Position numbers and translations under genes: made by a program | DNA from: Turritopsis dohrnii | Lineage: Eukaryota > Cnidaria > Hydrozoa > Anthoathecata > Oceaniidae | DNA: 64,000 bases | Direction: 5' to 3' | Assembly (NCBI GenBank): GCA_027922465.2 | Contig: BQMF02000656.1 | Coordinates: 121,680 to 185,679, forward strand | The notes under the pieces: generated by a model | Seen by the model: only the letters and a program-made list of their open reading frames with translations | The model's database searches: none | Told to the model about the DNA's origin: nothing | Shown: in pieces, positions 1 to 10,872 of the stretch | How positions within the stretch are numbered: the first letter of the stretch is position 1 | Layout of the letters: each line of letters begins with the position of its first letter

Positions 1-365
1 TATATCGAACATGATACCAGCACTTTTCCATAATTTGTCGAGTCGACTTTTGAACGTATTGAGTGATGGTGCTTGCACAACGTCTAGTGGCAGGTTATTC
101 CATTGTTCCGCAACTCGATTTTGAAATGAATATTTTTTAACCTCTTTAAGACACTTTTGTCGGGTAATCGTGAATTCGTGATGACGTAAATTGTGTTTTT
201 GACTATCCTGAGATCGAAAGCGAAGAAAATTTCCAATAGCTTCTTTGTCATAAAGGTCATGGGTGATCTTATACATCTCGATCATGTCGCCCCTATATCG
301 ACGATACTGCAGAGATGGAAGGTTCATGATCTCCAATCTTTCCTTGTAGCTAAGGTTTTTCATTC
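1..365 (-). pseudogene. LINE reverse transcriptase, C-terminal (thumb) fragment
   Basis: Read on the minus strand this stretch is open for about 120 codons and runs off the left edge of the window. It holds the ending typical of CR1-type LINE polyproteins: an RYRGDMIEMYK-like segment, then FQNRVAEQWNNLP and NTFKSRLDKLW near the end. It is the region after the RT palm, so the catalytic part of this copy would lie on the opposite side at higher coordinates and is missing; the copy is 5' truncated near position 365. The plus-strand reading of the same bases has no recognisable product. Confidence 0.75.
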
Positions 366-613
366 CAGGTATCAATATACAGTGTGATTCAAAAAAATAA
401 CCTCTTTTCAAATATCAAACAAAGCATAGTTAATTGCCTATTGAAAAATCTTCACGCTTTTCGTGCACTGATGATTGCGTCTCTTAAGGTTTACTTGATT
501 CTTCTTTATTCTTCATATGTAATGGTAAAATTAAAGTAGAATATATATACATATAGATACATTGCCTGCTATTTTTGTGTTGTTCTGTGGTTGGCCAAAA
601 TATTGCCATCAAG

Positions 614-780
614 TAAATTAAGATTTCTCCTAAGAACTCCTAAAAATCGAGGCTTTCTCCTAAAATCTCCTAGAAATATATACAGAAATTAATCGATCCT
701 CCTAAAAAAATGGTACAATTTCCTCCTAAAATCTCCTAAAACTCCTAGAATTTTAAGGCTAAAAAAGAGTGGCAACCCTG
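614..780 (-). repeat. Degenerate CTCCTAAAA repeats ending in a hAT-like terminus
   Basis: Variants of CTCCTAAAA recur about eight times here. The right edge, GTGGCAACCCTG at 769-780, reads CAGGGTTGCCAC on the minus strand, a form common at hAT-type termini. I did not find a matching opposite end, so this is probably one end of a truncated non-autonomous element. The flanking 366-613 and 781-805 show no coding signal. Confidence 0.4.
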
Positions 781-805
781 AGTAATATTTACATCATGCT
801 ACAGA

Positions 806-3278
806 TCTCCAAGCAACACAGCTAATCAGAACAAAGAACTTAATGATAGTCTGAGTGCACTTTGTCGAAAATTTAAAAACAACCCAATGTGGATAGGAGG
901 CGATTTCAACCTTCCAGATATTGATTGGAATACAAACAGTATATGTGGTAACCAGTACCCTAAAAAAATGAATGAGGAATTTCTAGAGACATTTGACGAT
1001 TCAAATCTGCAGCAAATCGTGGATTTCAGCACCCGAAAGAAGGCAACTCTCAATATTCTTTTGACAAATCGTTCCTTGCTTATGAGAAACTGTGAACCAT
1101 TACCAGGATTTGGAGACCACGATACTGCAGTTCTTGCCGACATTTTTTGCGATCCCCAAAAGCTCAAACGTGTACAACGCAAAATATGCCTTTGGAGGAG
1201 AGCCAACCTCTCAGAATTACAAAACCAAATTGCAGACGAACTTAAAAAAACAGAAACATCAGTCACAGTCGTAACACCTGTCAATAACCTTTGGACTTCC
1301 ATCAAAAGCATTCTACTTGCTGCTCAAGACAAACACGTTCCTTCAACATTAACATGGCAGCGCTACAACCAGCCATGGTTCAACCGCGACTGCAAACATG
1401 CAGTCCGGAAGAAAACAAGACGATATAGAGTTTTCAATAGAACAAAACTTGAAAAGGACTGGGGCAGATACAAAGAGTCGGCAAAGGCAGAAAGAAAAAC
1501 ATGTAGTGATGCGTATAACAACTTCATCAGGGACAGCGTACCGGAAAATGATGATAAGAATAGAAAGCGCTTCTTCTCGTTCATCAAATCGAAAAAAGTC
1601 GGACATTACTGGAGTCACACCATTAATTGATGGGAATACAACGTACACAAAAGATGAGGACATTGCAGAGTTATTGAATAAACAATTTGCCAGCGTGTTC
1701 TCAACGGATGATGGAAAAACACCTGAAATTAAAGGTGAGAAAGGTCGACCAATCAACAACATAATATTTAGGAAAAATGGAATTGTGATATTTCTAGAAA
1801 AACTTGATCCTGAAAAAGCAAGCAGTCCTGACAGTATTTCAGCGTCATTACTAAAAGAATGTGCCAACAAAGCTGCTGACATACTGTTTCTTCTTTTCAC
1901 TTCATCGTTACAGCAAGGAAAAATCCCAAACGAATGGAGCCACGCAATTATTTCCTCATTATTCAAAGGTGGTAACAAGAATCAATCGAAGGCAGAGAAT
2001 TATCGACCCATCAGTTTAACTTCCGTAACTTGCAAAATTATGGAGCACATTGTTCATAGTCACATCATGAAGCACTTTAACATTGAAAAAATACTATCAA
2101 AAACTCAACATGGTTTCCGAAAACGTCACTCTTGCGAAACCCAATTGATACAAACAGTACACGACATTGCAAAGTCAATAAACAATTGTGAACAGATAGA
2201 CTCGATCTTACTCGATTTTAGTAAAGCCTTCGATACAGTTTGCCATCGGAAACTCCTCTTAAAATTAAAACATAATGGCATTTGTGGAAATATCATTACT
2301 TGGATAACAGACTTTTTGAATGAATGTACTCAATGTGTAGTAGTGCGAGGTTCCTCGTCAAAAGTAACAGCAGTCTTATCAGGCATCCCCCAAGGCACAG
2401 TTCTAGGTCCACTTCTATTCCTGGCTTACATCAACGACATGCCCCTAGTAACCACGTCTAATATTGCACTGTTTGCCGACGATTCATACATCTATCGTCC
2501 AATCAATTCTAAAGAAGATGCTGATCAGCTCCAGGGCGACCTAGACAAATTAGTCACCTGGGAAAAGGACTGGTCAAGGCAATTCCACCCAGACAAATGT
2601 AAACTGTTGAGAATCACAAACAAACGAAACATCATTGATGCCTCGTACTATATACACGGTCTCCAGCTTGAAAATATTGAAAAGGCTAAATATCTAGGAG
2701 TCACTCTAACAAGAAAACTGTTATGGAACACTCATATTTCTGGAATATGTGCAAAGGCACACCACACTAGATTCTTTCTCCAAAGAAACTTAGTAAAAAG
2801 TAGCAAAGACACTGGACTTGTTTGTTACAAAACCTTCATCCGTCCGATTGTTGAGTATGCTAGTACAGTCTGGGATCCCATTGACAACGAAAAACTGAAC
2901 TCTCAAATTGAAATGGTAGAACGCAAAGCCCTGTGTTGGATATGCAATTCCTGGAAGCAATCAACTAGCCCTACTGTTCTAAGACACTCCCTGAATCTTA
3001 AAACTATTGACCACAGAAGGAAAATGGCAAGTCTCAAGATGCTTCATGAAATTGTGTATAATAGCAAATTTGTGAACACTGAGGTAATTCAAAAATGTCA
3101 GAGGTGCGCGAGTGTAAAATTTCAACCTCTGTTCGGGCGTGTTAAATCGTACACATATTCCTTTTTCCCGAAAACTGTTAGATTGTGGAACGAGCTCCCA
3201 GTAAAAGTCAGAAAAATTGTGTTTAAAAATGAAACTGATAAATTATTTGTCAAAAATTTTACTGTATATAACATATAA
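806..3278 (+). pseudogene. CR1-like LINE: endonuclease remnant plus reverse transcriptase
   Basis: The first part (to about 1595) carries the end of an APE-type endonuclease: GGDFNLPDIDW and GFGDHDTAV, the last giving the catalytic SDH-like DH pair. The second part (to 3278) is a complete RT: YRPISLTSV, DFSKAFDTV with the first Asp, GIPQGTVLGPLLF, and FADD at 2472-2483, then YLGVTL and a C-terminal thumb. The two parts lie in different frames; the switch falls in the A-run near 1591-1597, consistent with a one-base slip. The endonuclease N-terminus is missing, so the copy is 5' truncated near 800. The stop at 3278 is followed by an AT-rich 3' UTR. Confidence 0.85.
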
Positions 3279-4185
3279 TTTTAAATTTTTATATATAAAT
3301 TTTCAAATTTGGCAACCTGTTTCACATTTTAACTTTTTCCAAATCCTAATTTTGCCTAGCAGCCTGAGTTCTCTCCTTCAATTTTTTTTTTCATAATGTT
3401 AGTTTTTACAAATTCAACACTTTTATAGCGTTTTTATCTATTGTTAGTATGTTAATAAACTGTTTCTAAATTAATCTATTTTATCTTAAATTATTTCTAG
3501 GTTACAATTTTTTATTTGTGTATTTATTTTCAATTTGCGAGATTAGGTTTAATAACCTTATGCAAATAAAAACTAGAACTGGAAGAGAAGATTCCGAAGA
3601 AACAGACGATTCCATCAATGTTGAAGATGATCCAATACCACAGTCAACCTTTTTCACAAATGCTAGCTGCTGTGGACACCATTTCTTGATACACACAAAA
3701 CAAAGATTGCAATTTCCTGAAGGTGTCTGACCAGGTAGAGGCTGCAATGTGACGAGACAGAGAAGAAAAGAAGAAACAAAAAACATTTACTCATTTCCTT
3801 TCATCAAATTAGTATTTGATTTCAAATTAGTAGTAAATTTGAAATCTTCGTTTTCACTTTCACTTTGATTTTTTACCCCCAGTACCATTTTTCATATCTG
3901 AACTTACTTCTAGGTGTAAAAGCGATAATCAAGAGAATAACAAAAATTATTTTGAAAATGTCGAATTATTTGTTAAGGGACCAAAATATTTATGTCAAGA
4001 TAGCGGGAGAAATTTCCAGTCCAAAACGTCAAATCTGGCGGGACGGAAGGATCTTTTTTTTTCTTTTTTTCTTTGCATATTACAACATCTTTCTTTGACA
4101 TAAAGATACAATAAATATATAAAATTTTTATAGAATTTATAGAAAAACAACCATGAAAAAACCAATAACATAACATTCTAATATC
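3279..4185. other. Non-coding: LINE 3' UTR then unassigned AT-rich sequence
   Basis: The first 200 bases or so are the likely 3' UTR of the LINE before it. The rest contains only short shadow frames. I see no motif or terminal repeat that I can name. Confidence 0.5.
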
Positions 4186-4832
4186 TAATAATGCTGACTG
4201 TGTTTGAGAGATTCATGTCATTCATATCTTGTCCTATGACAGTATGGTATGATTTGGAGACTTTAACAAGGCAAAGAGAATTTTGTTTTGATATAAGTGG
4301 TTGTAGCTGCAAACGATGTGTTTTTCCTTTCCCATATCATCTCAGTGAGTCTTCTATAAAATTTTGTGCGTTCTCTTGCCATTCCCCCGATTGTAGAGAA
4401 TACCAAGAGCGTAAATGTCCCATTCTTGACTTGCAACACCCTTTAACCATATACTGCTTTTTTCTCATTCGTTTCTCTTGAAACACTGCTTGAGTTCTAG
4501 ACCCCTGCATCTTTGAGCGTTTAGGTGGAAGACCCGTACATCTAAAAATACTTTTTGACCAGGAGTCCTGAACCCAGTTGCGCTGATGTCGAGGCGTGCT
4601 TTGTCTGTGACGTTTGTCCGTGGAAGAAGATGTTCACCAGTGAGCGTCAGCAGTGATGGCTCTTTTCTCACATCACGACATGCTTATCTTGCCAGTGATG
4701 TCATGTATCTCGTTGCGTCTCTGAGTCACGAACCCTCTTCTCTTGCAAGAGAGCGCATGTACCACATCAAACTTCTTCCCACATACACAATTCGTAAGCA
4801 GCTTTGGAATAGCCCAATTGTACCGTGAGCGT
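4186..4832 (-). pseudogene. C-terminal domain of an RT polyprotein (Cys/His knuckle plus nuclease-like segment)
   Basis: On the minus strand the order is a CVCGKKFDVVHALSC knuckle (C-x-C-x7-H-x3-C pattern), a TQRRNEIHDIT segment, then LTGEHLLP, ARLDISATGF and GQKVFLDVRVF, then NGTFTLLVFS. This is the C-terminal block known from a class of LINE-type RT proteins in invertebrates. The spaced acidic residues in ARLDIS and FLDVRVF could be a PD-(D/E)XK-type nuclease, which is inference. At least two frameshifts break it. It is the downstream half of the RT pseudogene at 7895-9170; the BEL element sits exactly between them. Confidence 0.65.
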
Positions 4833-5225
4833 TGTGAGGTTTTTGTAATTAAAATTAATTGTTAATAAAAAATCTATAAAAATTTTATTGTACGTATATA
4901 AAAAGCTTTAAAAATTTCTTTGTACATATTTATCTTCTATTTAGTTTTTGTTGCTCTGAAGAGAGTTTTATATCTATCTTTTTTTCTGTTTCGCATTTTT
5001 GTTCTCTCTTAATCAAGTTGGCAAAGAACAATGTCACACTCTATATCTCTCTATACTTTGGGTGTCTACTCATAGCATGCTGGTAAGCTTTTTTTTTTTA
5101 TTACTCACTTATTTTAATATTTATTTATCAATTTGTACCGCCCTTATTTATATCATTTAGTTTGAACATATTCATATTCACGTTACAAACCGGTTGTGTT
5201 CGACACCCATTGAAGTCGCCCCACA
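4833..5225 (+). repeat. 5' LTR of the BEL-type element
   Basis: Nearly identical to 7502-7894. It begins TG and ends CA, and contains a TATATAAAAAG block at its centre-left that could serve as TATA box. Confidence 0.9.
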
Positions 5226-5237
5226 TTCAAACAGCAA

Positions 5238-5522
5238 ATGAGAAAAAGTGAATGCAACAAGCGCATCGATTATCAAGAGTTTGCTGATACAGGCGAAAAA
5301 GTCGAAATAAACGATTTAGCCGATCAAATCGAAAATCTATCCCTCAATCCAGACATGTCAGAATTTAATGGTCTGTCTGTCGAATTTGTTACTTTAGTAT
5401 CCAACGTTGCTGATCTCGTTGACGAAAATCCGATCGAAGGTGAACTTACCCTCCCAGATTTGGAAGAATTGCTCGAGAAAATCGAAACATTGCGTACCAA
5501 CATAAGAAAGGTTCATGGCTGA
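5238..5522 (+). CDS. Gag-like N-terminal ORF of the BEL element, part 1
   Basis: A 94-residue acidic ORF starting 12 bases after the 5' LTR. It is rich in Leu, Glu and Asp in a pattern that predicts helices (for example LEELLEKIETLRTN). No zinc knuckle is visible. By position it is the start of the gag-pol frame. The stop at 5522 is followed after 6 bases by another long frame, so the original product was probably continuous and is now broken. The assignment rests on position, not on a recognised motif. Confidence 0.5.
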   Translation: MRKSECNKRIDYQEFADTGEKVEINDLADQIENLSLNPDMSEFNGLSVEFVTLVSNVADLVDENPIEGELTLPDLEELLEKIETLRTNIRKVHG

Positions 5523-5528
5523 ATCTCT

Positions 5529-6053
5529 TTGCTCGATTCCAAAACCAAGCAATTTGATGCTGATTTCCAGGCCACAATCAAAGTCGCAAAGAAATTCGTT
5601 CTAGATGTCAAAGCTGCAATGAAAGTTAAAAGACAACAAGAAACCGCCCTCAAACAAAATGACGAATCAATTGTGAAGTTTATTCTTCGAGATTTGGAAC
5701 TCTTACGCGAATCCATAAAGTCAGAATTGGTTGACACATCAAAGCTAGAGGATTCAAATCTGAAACGACGAAATGATGAAGTTCCAGGATTGCGTAATCG
5801 ACTGAAGAACTTTCAAAAGCAAGTTTTACTACCGCTAGAGAATAAAGGACCCAACCAAAGCCAATGGTATGAAGAATTACTTATTTCCTTTAACTTTCTT
5901 TGGACGACGCTCAACCAGTCATCTTCGGACGACGCTCAACCAGTCATCTTCGGACGACGCTCAACAAGTCATCTTCGGACGACGCTCAATCAGTCATCTT
6001 CGGAGGACGCTCAACAAGTGATCTTTGGACGACGCTCAACCAATCAACCTTGA
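5529..6053 (+). CDS. Gag-like ORF of the BEL element, part 2, ending in a minisatellite
   Basis: A 174-residue ORF. Residues 1-120 are charged and helical (LDVKAAMKVKRQQETALKQ, LRNRLKNFQKQVLLPL), in keeping with a coiled gag segment. Residues 125-174 are translated from the 25 bp tandem repeat at 5902-6050 and are low-complexity. The point where the repeat begins is where protease and RT should follow, so it marks or lies beside the internal deletion. Confidence 0.45.
   Translation: MLDSKTKQFDADFQATIKVAKKFVLDVKAAMKVKRQQETALKQNDESIVKFILRDLELLRESIKSELVDTSKLEDSNLKRRNDEVPGLRNRLKNFQKQVLLPLENKGPNQSQWYEELLISFNFLWTTLNQSSSDDAQPVIFGRRSTSHLRTTLNQSSSEDAQQVIFGRRSTNQP
5902..6050 (+). repeat. 25 bp minisatellite, six units
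   Basis: Unit GGACGACGCTCAACCAGTCA plus TCTTC, repeated six times with a few substitutions (for example AACAAGTC and GAGGACGC variants). Because 25 is not a multiple of three, successive units are read in rotating frames; the frame stays open through the array. Confidence 0.95.
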
Positions 6054-6222
6054 TGAGTACGAAATCAAAAAAGCTGAGAATTACTTCTTTACCAAGGCCA
6101 CGATGGAGATTAAATGATTCTTAAAGAAAAGTCAATACGTAAATATATCCGAAGAAGTTGACGGTATTCTTTACTACTCTGGACGAATCCTTCAGAACGA
6201 AAAGATCAACATCATTACACCA

Positions 6223-6924
6223 ATGACGCCAGTTATGCATGACCTACATTCTACAACCTTCTTTGTGCCTATTATCGATAAGCACTCTCCACTCGCATAT
6301 AGTATTGTCAATGAAGTTCACTGGCACGATCAAACAGTAAAGCATGCCGGTAACGAATCGATTCTTCGATTTGTGATGAAGAAAGCGTACATACTTGAAG
6401 GTCGAGAAATTGTCAAAAAGGTTAAGAAGAACTGTATCAAATGTCGATATCTTGCCAAAAAGACCGTGAGCGTCGAAATGGGTAAACTTTCTACACCCAA
6501 CTTGACAATTGCACCCGCTTTTTATTTTTCTCAGGTTGATCTTTCAGGTCCTCTAAAGTCTTACTGCAACCATCATAAACGGTCTACGATTAAAATTTGG
6601 ATGGCAATCTTTTGCTGTACAACGACCTCGGCAACGTCAATAAAGATTATGGACGATTATAGTGCGTCTGCATTTATTCAAGCCTTCACTCGTTTTGCTT
6701 GTCAACATGGCTACCCGAAGAAACTGTACATTGACTCGGGAAGTCAGCTTATTAAAGGCTGCGAAGAGATGAAGATCGACTTCCAAGACGTCCAATCGAG
6801 GCTAAATATTGATCATTCACTTGAATTTGAAGTGTGTCCAGTTGGGGCACATAATTTCAATGGAAAAGTCGAACGGAAAATTAAAGAAATCTCACGATCA
6901 ATTGAAAGAACAATTTCAGCTTGA
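6223..6924 (+). CDS. BEL-type integrase (zinc-binding domain and catalytic core)
   Basis: The product inserts element DNA into the chromosome. An HHCC-type zinc domain is visible: His35 and His41 with Cys71 and Cys74. The catalytic core shows Asp106 (QVDLSGP), Asp171 (YIDSGSQ) and Glu217 (GKVERKIKE), the D,D,E series of retroviral-type integrases; the PLK and GPLxxY context is BEL-like. Open frame continues upstream of the first Met to about 6123, so this Met is probably internal to a former polyprotein. It stops at 6924; the C-terminal domain continues in another frame from about 7058. Confidence 0.8.
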   Translation: MTPVMHDLHSTTFFVPIIDKHSPLAYSIVNEVHWHDQTVKHAGNESILRFVMKKAYILEGREIVKKVKKNCIKCRYLAKKTVSVEMGKLSTPNLTIAPAFYFSQVDLSGPLKSYCNHHKRSTIKIWMAIFCCTTTSATSIKIMDDYSASAFIQAFTRFACQHGYPKKLYIDSGSQLIKGCEEMKIDFQDVQSRLNIDHSLEFEVCPVGAHNFNGKVERKIKEISRSIERTISA

Positions 6925-7057
6925 CGACTATCAATTATACAATGGGAGACTCTATCAATGGAGATAGCTAAAAGTTTAAATAACATGCCTTTAGCTCTTG
7001 GCAACATTGTATGTGAGTTCGAGTCTTTGGATCTGTTAACGCCCAATCGGCTGTTAC

Positions 7058-7483
7058 TTGGGGCGAAATAATGAACGTTCACCAATTGGTCCAGTCAAAA
7101 CACCACAAAATGTTAATGAAATTCTCAAGCATATAAATGAAGTCTTCAATTGTTGGTTTGATAATTGGCTTGTTTCCCACGTCCCGAAACTCATTAGCCA
7201 ACCAAAATGGTTCAAGAATGACCAACACGTAAAGATAGGCGATATTGTGTTATTTCTCAAGAAAGATTCTATTTTAACGAAAAACTATCAATTGGGTAGA
7301 ATAAAGAAACTGTTTGTAAGCAAGGATTCGAAAATTCGGAAAGTCGATGTTGAGTATCAAAACAGTAGTGAAAATGTTAAACGCGAAACAACCCGCAGTA
7401 TACGAGACTTGGTTGTAATTCATTCTGTTGATGAAATTGACTTGATGGACCAGCTGAATTTGATGTACAATCAAAAACAATGA
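7058..7483 (+). CDS. BEL integrase C-terminal domain
   Basis: A 141-residue frame with the layout seen at the end of BEL/Pao polyproteins: a helical WFDNWLVSHVPKL segment, then VKIGDIVLFLKKD and LGRIKKLF, a small beta-rich domain, then a short tail. It lies 18 bases before the 3' LTR. It is separated from the core ORF by roughly 130 bases in a shifted frame, so the integrase as a whole is broken. Confidence 0.7.
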   Translation: MGRNNERSPIGPVKTPQNVNEILKHINEVFNCWFDNWLVSHVPKLISQPKWFKNDQHVKIGDIVLFLKKDSILTKNYQLGRIKKLFVSKDSKIRKVDVEYQNSSENVKRETTRSIRDLVVIHSVDEIDLMDQLNLMYNQKQ

Positions 7484-7501
7484 ATTTAAAATGCTGGGGA
7501 A

Positions 7502-7894
7502 TGTGACGTTTTTGTAATTAAAATTAATTGTTAATAAAAAATCTATAAAAATTTTATTGTACATATATAAAAAGCTTTAAAAATTTCTTTGTACAAATTT
7601 ATCTTCTATTTAGTTTTTGTTGCTCTCAAGAGAGTTTTATATCTATCTTTTTTTCTGTTTTGCATTTTTGTTCTCTCTTAATCAAGTTGGCAAAGAACAA
7701 TGTCACACTCTATATCTCTCTATATTTTGGGTGTCTACTCATAGCACGCTGGTAAGCTTTTTTTTTTATTACTTAACTTATTTTAATATTTATTTATCAA
7801 TTTGTACCGCCCTTATTTATATCATTTAGTTTGAACATATTTATATTCACGTTACAAACCGGTTGTGTTCGACACCCATTGAAGTCGCCCCACA
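7502..7894 (+). repeat. 3' LTR of the BEL-type element
   Basis: Nearly identical to 4833-5225, ends CCACA, and is followed by the AGCGT target duplicate at 7895-7899. Confidence 0.9.
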
Positions 7895-9170
7895 AGCGTA
7901 TGGCATCCCAAAACTGCTCTTTCGTCAGATTGTAGTTTAGGTCTTTAATTGGCAGACATGTCAGCCAGTTTGAAGCTCCACTTAGTTTGTTCGCTTCGTT
8001 TTGTTGCTTGTTGGGGTCTGACATCAGCGTTCTTAGTTGCTACCGTGTTTCTTCGTTTCGGTGTCTACGTTCGCTTTTTATCTGTAGAATGGTTTTTCCT
8101 TCTCCTATTTCAGGATCATTTTGTGGTTGGCTAGGTAGAGGTGCTGATAACTGAATGGAGTTATTGAATTCAAGTGGGGCCTCTTCCGTGAAAACTTTTA
8201 TGATAATTCCGTCTAATCTCGGTGGCATTGAGAGCAGATTTCTTTCTTCGTCCTTAAGGATGTGACCACCAGTAATGGCTGGAATAAACTGATGACGAAT
8301 GACTTGTTCCACTGGTATGAGAAATTGTTCAATTTCCGGATTGTTCTTAGAAAATAGGAAAATTTGTGTTGGTAACCACCTGTGTACCACGTGTAAGATG
8401 CTTGTGGTTGAGAGAGAGAGAGAGAGAGCAATCGTATATAATATTTCCAGCTCGTTTGCCCATTTTTCTACCAGTTTTTGACCATATTCCTTCTTGAATT
8501 CAGCACTCCCAATGACTGCTCCCAAATGACGTTCTCCTCTTGTTGAAATCTGGATCTCCGTGTCAGCAAATGTATCATGTGCTGCATTGCTTTACTATGA
8601 TCCATGATTTTTTCGGTAGTAGGAAGTAACCAAATAACGGAGCAAATTCAGTCAACTTTTGCCACCAGGATCTCAGTGCTTTGCATTTCCCAACAGCAGT
8701 GATGTCATCTGCGAATGCAGCCGTATCTGTCCCGATTGTCATTTCAAGCATCAGATCAATAAGAGATGTTAGGCCGATGGCGTATATGGCCATTCCCAAA
8801 GGATCATCTTGTGTTCTACCTTCCTCAGATCTAATCTTATAGCCACCAATTACAGACAGTCTTGCAGGCACCTGATAGCAATTCGTTATGTATCTCGCAA
8901 ATATTGGACATGACATCTTGATATTGTGTAAGATTGATTTGCGATTTATGTTGTTGAAAGCGTTTGCCACATCCACCAACAGGACGGCTTCGGCATTTGC
9001 TCCGTCAGATATGTCACCCATTGAATGTGTTACAGCTTCACTTCCAGCTGATTGACCTGAGCACATTTAAACATCAGTGCAACTTTTGATGACATCGTCT
9101 TTAACAATTTGCATGACGACTTTCTTGCATATTCTCCGCAAGACTTCACTAGGCTGTTCAGGTGATTTTT
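7895..9170 (-). pseudogene. Reverse transcriptase pseudogene, palm and linker
   Basis: Minus-strand order: EVLRRICKKVVMQIV near 9150, then an in-frame TAA near 9067, LLVDVANAFNNINR (motif A), QDDPLGMAIYAIGL (motif B) and AAFADDITAVG (catalytic FADD), followed by a linker containing WLPTQIFLFSKN and, at the end, LTKEQFWDAIRL. It then continues into the Cys/His block at 4832-4186 after the BEL insertion. Motif B carries QDDPLG where related RTs have QQGDPLG. A (GA)n tract near 8409-8428 lies inside the coding region. Several frame changes make it non-functional. Confidence 0.75.
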
Positions 9171-9799
9171 AGCTCCCCCCCATAAGAATTCCTTAGAAAG
9201 ACGCAGCTATCTCTCAGCTTTCCAACGAGGGGTCGATCGCCTTGTAACGATTATTTGTTCCAAAGTTATGCCTAAATGAATGTTAGAGATTCAGAGCTAA
9301 ATTTAGACAAGTTTTTCCTACAACTGTGCATGCAAACGTACTTTTTTAGGACATAAATGGACATTTTAGAGAACATTGAAAAGTCACAAAAATATTGTGG
9401 AAGTTCAAACGACCATTTCTTTGGAAATATTGATCATTGGACCTCAAAACTTTCAGGGATGATAGAAAAAGATTGACTGTCCAAGGCGAACTAATTTTTT
9501 TTTTGAAATACCATTGCGCATGCGCAAACTATTATTTCAATTATAGGAGAATATATACATAGCTTAAGTGAATAAACGAATCAAAAGCAACTATTTCATC
9601 ATTAAAGCATCTTGTTCACTTAGTTACAATTAAGGGCATTTGACCTGAACCATGTCAGCCCGGTCTGCAAAATCTTTAAAAATGCAATATTTTCATAGAT
9701 AAAAGGAAAACTTTAACTAACTAATTATTCAGACCATCAAAATGTTTTCTTTACTAAACTGTACACACTTGGTCATGATGACGTAACTGAAGTGTATTT
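9171..9799. other. Unassigned non-coding stretch
   Basis: No open frame with a recognisable product and no terminal repeat I can define. It includes a GCGCATGCGC palindrome near 9520. Confidence 0.4.
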
Positions 9800-10130
9800 T
9801 ACAGACTGGTCAGTAAATTACAGGAAAACAAGAAATCACTAGAATAATTCCTGGAAAAATAAAACAAAATGGAATATAATTAATAGAGTTAATGCCTTCA
9901 AAATTCATCATTCCTTGTTATTGAAAATTTGCCACAATAATGTCACTAAATTGTATTTTACAGACTGGTCAGTAAATTACAGGAAAATGAGAAATTACTA
10001 ACATGATAAGAAAATAAGAAAATCTAAATATTAGTAAAATGCCTCCAAAAATGTAGCCGTCTTCATTATTGAATATTCGCCACAATAAAGTCAATCATAG
10101 AAATTTTGAAGACTGGTCAGTAAAATCAAG
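9800..10130 (+). repeat. Imperfect tandem repeat, about 155 bp units
   Basis: The motif GACTGGTCAGTAAA occurs at about 9803, 9962 and 10111, each followed or preceded by related sequence (CCACAATAA, TTATTGAA, GCCTYCAAAA). Spacing is about 159 then 150 bases. No coding potential. The family is unknown to me. Confidence 0.6.
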
Positions 10131-10353
10131 AGCCACAAGAACTTACAAGTTTAATTAAGATAAATTAAGTAAAATTTATCTAAAAATATTAACAGATTCA
10201 CAACCAAACGAAATGACATAAACAGTGTCATATACATAGTTCACAAAGATTGAACGCTTCACTTTTCTTGAATGGTTGAAAGCCATAGCAATTTTAGTTA
10301 CGTATTCACGATGCATTTTCCACCTATAAATACAATATAAAAATAAACACAAA

Positions 10354-10653
10354 TTATTTTAAGACTAGCAAATCCCCCTTTTCCATATCCAATAACAAAG
10401 GAAATTGCCAAACAGCATCAGGTTCATCATCATATCGAATGCTGAATCTTGTTCTAATGCCATTATTACACTTTTTAGCCACACTAAGGACTACAGCTCT
10501 ACTCCAATAGCTTTCACTTTCATTTTCTTCAACTACACGGTGCTGAATAACTTTTCCTACTAAGAGATCGGGATTACTTAAGAAACTTGACAACATATTA
10601 CTCTTTTGTTGATTGCATATACGACTTAATCTTCCATTTTTTATCTTTTCCAT
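10354..10653 (-). pseudogene. Tudor/Spindlin-like C-terminal domain of a multicopy protein family
   Basis: A 99-residue frame: LLVGKVIQHRVVEE, then WSRAVVLSV, FSIRYDDEPDAVWQFPLLLD and KGDLLVL. The alternation of short beta strands with FxIxYDDE resembles a Tudor or Spindlin-type barrel. By position and orientation it is the C-terminal end of the broken gene whose other pieces are at 10873-11337 and 14822-15940. The Tudor-like reading is inference from the pattern. Confidence 0.5.
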
Positions 10654-10872
10654 TAATTTTTTCCTATTTGCTCTCGCTCATCATACGGTCTTAAAGAGGG
10701 CTTCGTCAAAGTACGGGTATCTGGCAACATATTTATCTGAATATTACAATGCAGGTTTTGCAATAGTTCAATAGTTCTTCCAAAGACTTGCTAACTGTTT
10801 AGTTTCAGAAGCTTTGTTGGTTGATGGAACATTAGCAGAGTAACATTCAATGCGATCAGAGGGATGCCAGTA

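Larger units (their letters stand above)
4833..7894 (+). mobile_element. BEL/Pao-type LTR retrotransposon, internally deleted
   Basis: Two direct repeats of 393 bp start TGTGA and end CCACA (4833-5225 and 7502-7894). Both flanks carry AGCGT (4828-4832 and 7895-7899), a 5 bp target duplication. The 2.3 kb interior encodes a coiled N-terminal ORF pair and a BEL-type integrase, but no protease, RT or RNase H, so it is a deletion derivative. The LTRs differ at few positions, suggesting a fairly recent insertion. Removing the element and one AGCGT copy restores the frame of the minus-strand RT gene it entered. Confidence 0.9.

Noticed and set aside
193..387. 64-residue plus-strand ORF
   Set aside because: It is the shadow of the minus-strand LINE RT tail, which has clear RT thumb motifs.
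8409..8428. (GA)n microsatellite as a regulatory element
   Set aside because: It lies within the decayed RT linker and is a simple repeat; nothing suggests regulation.
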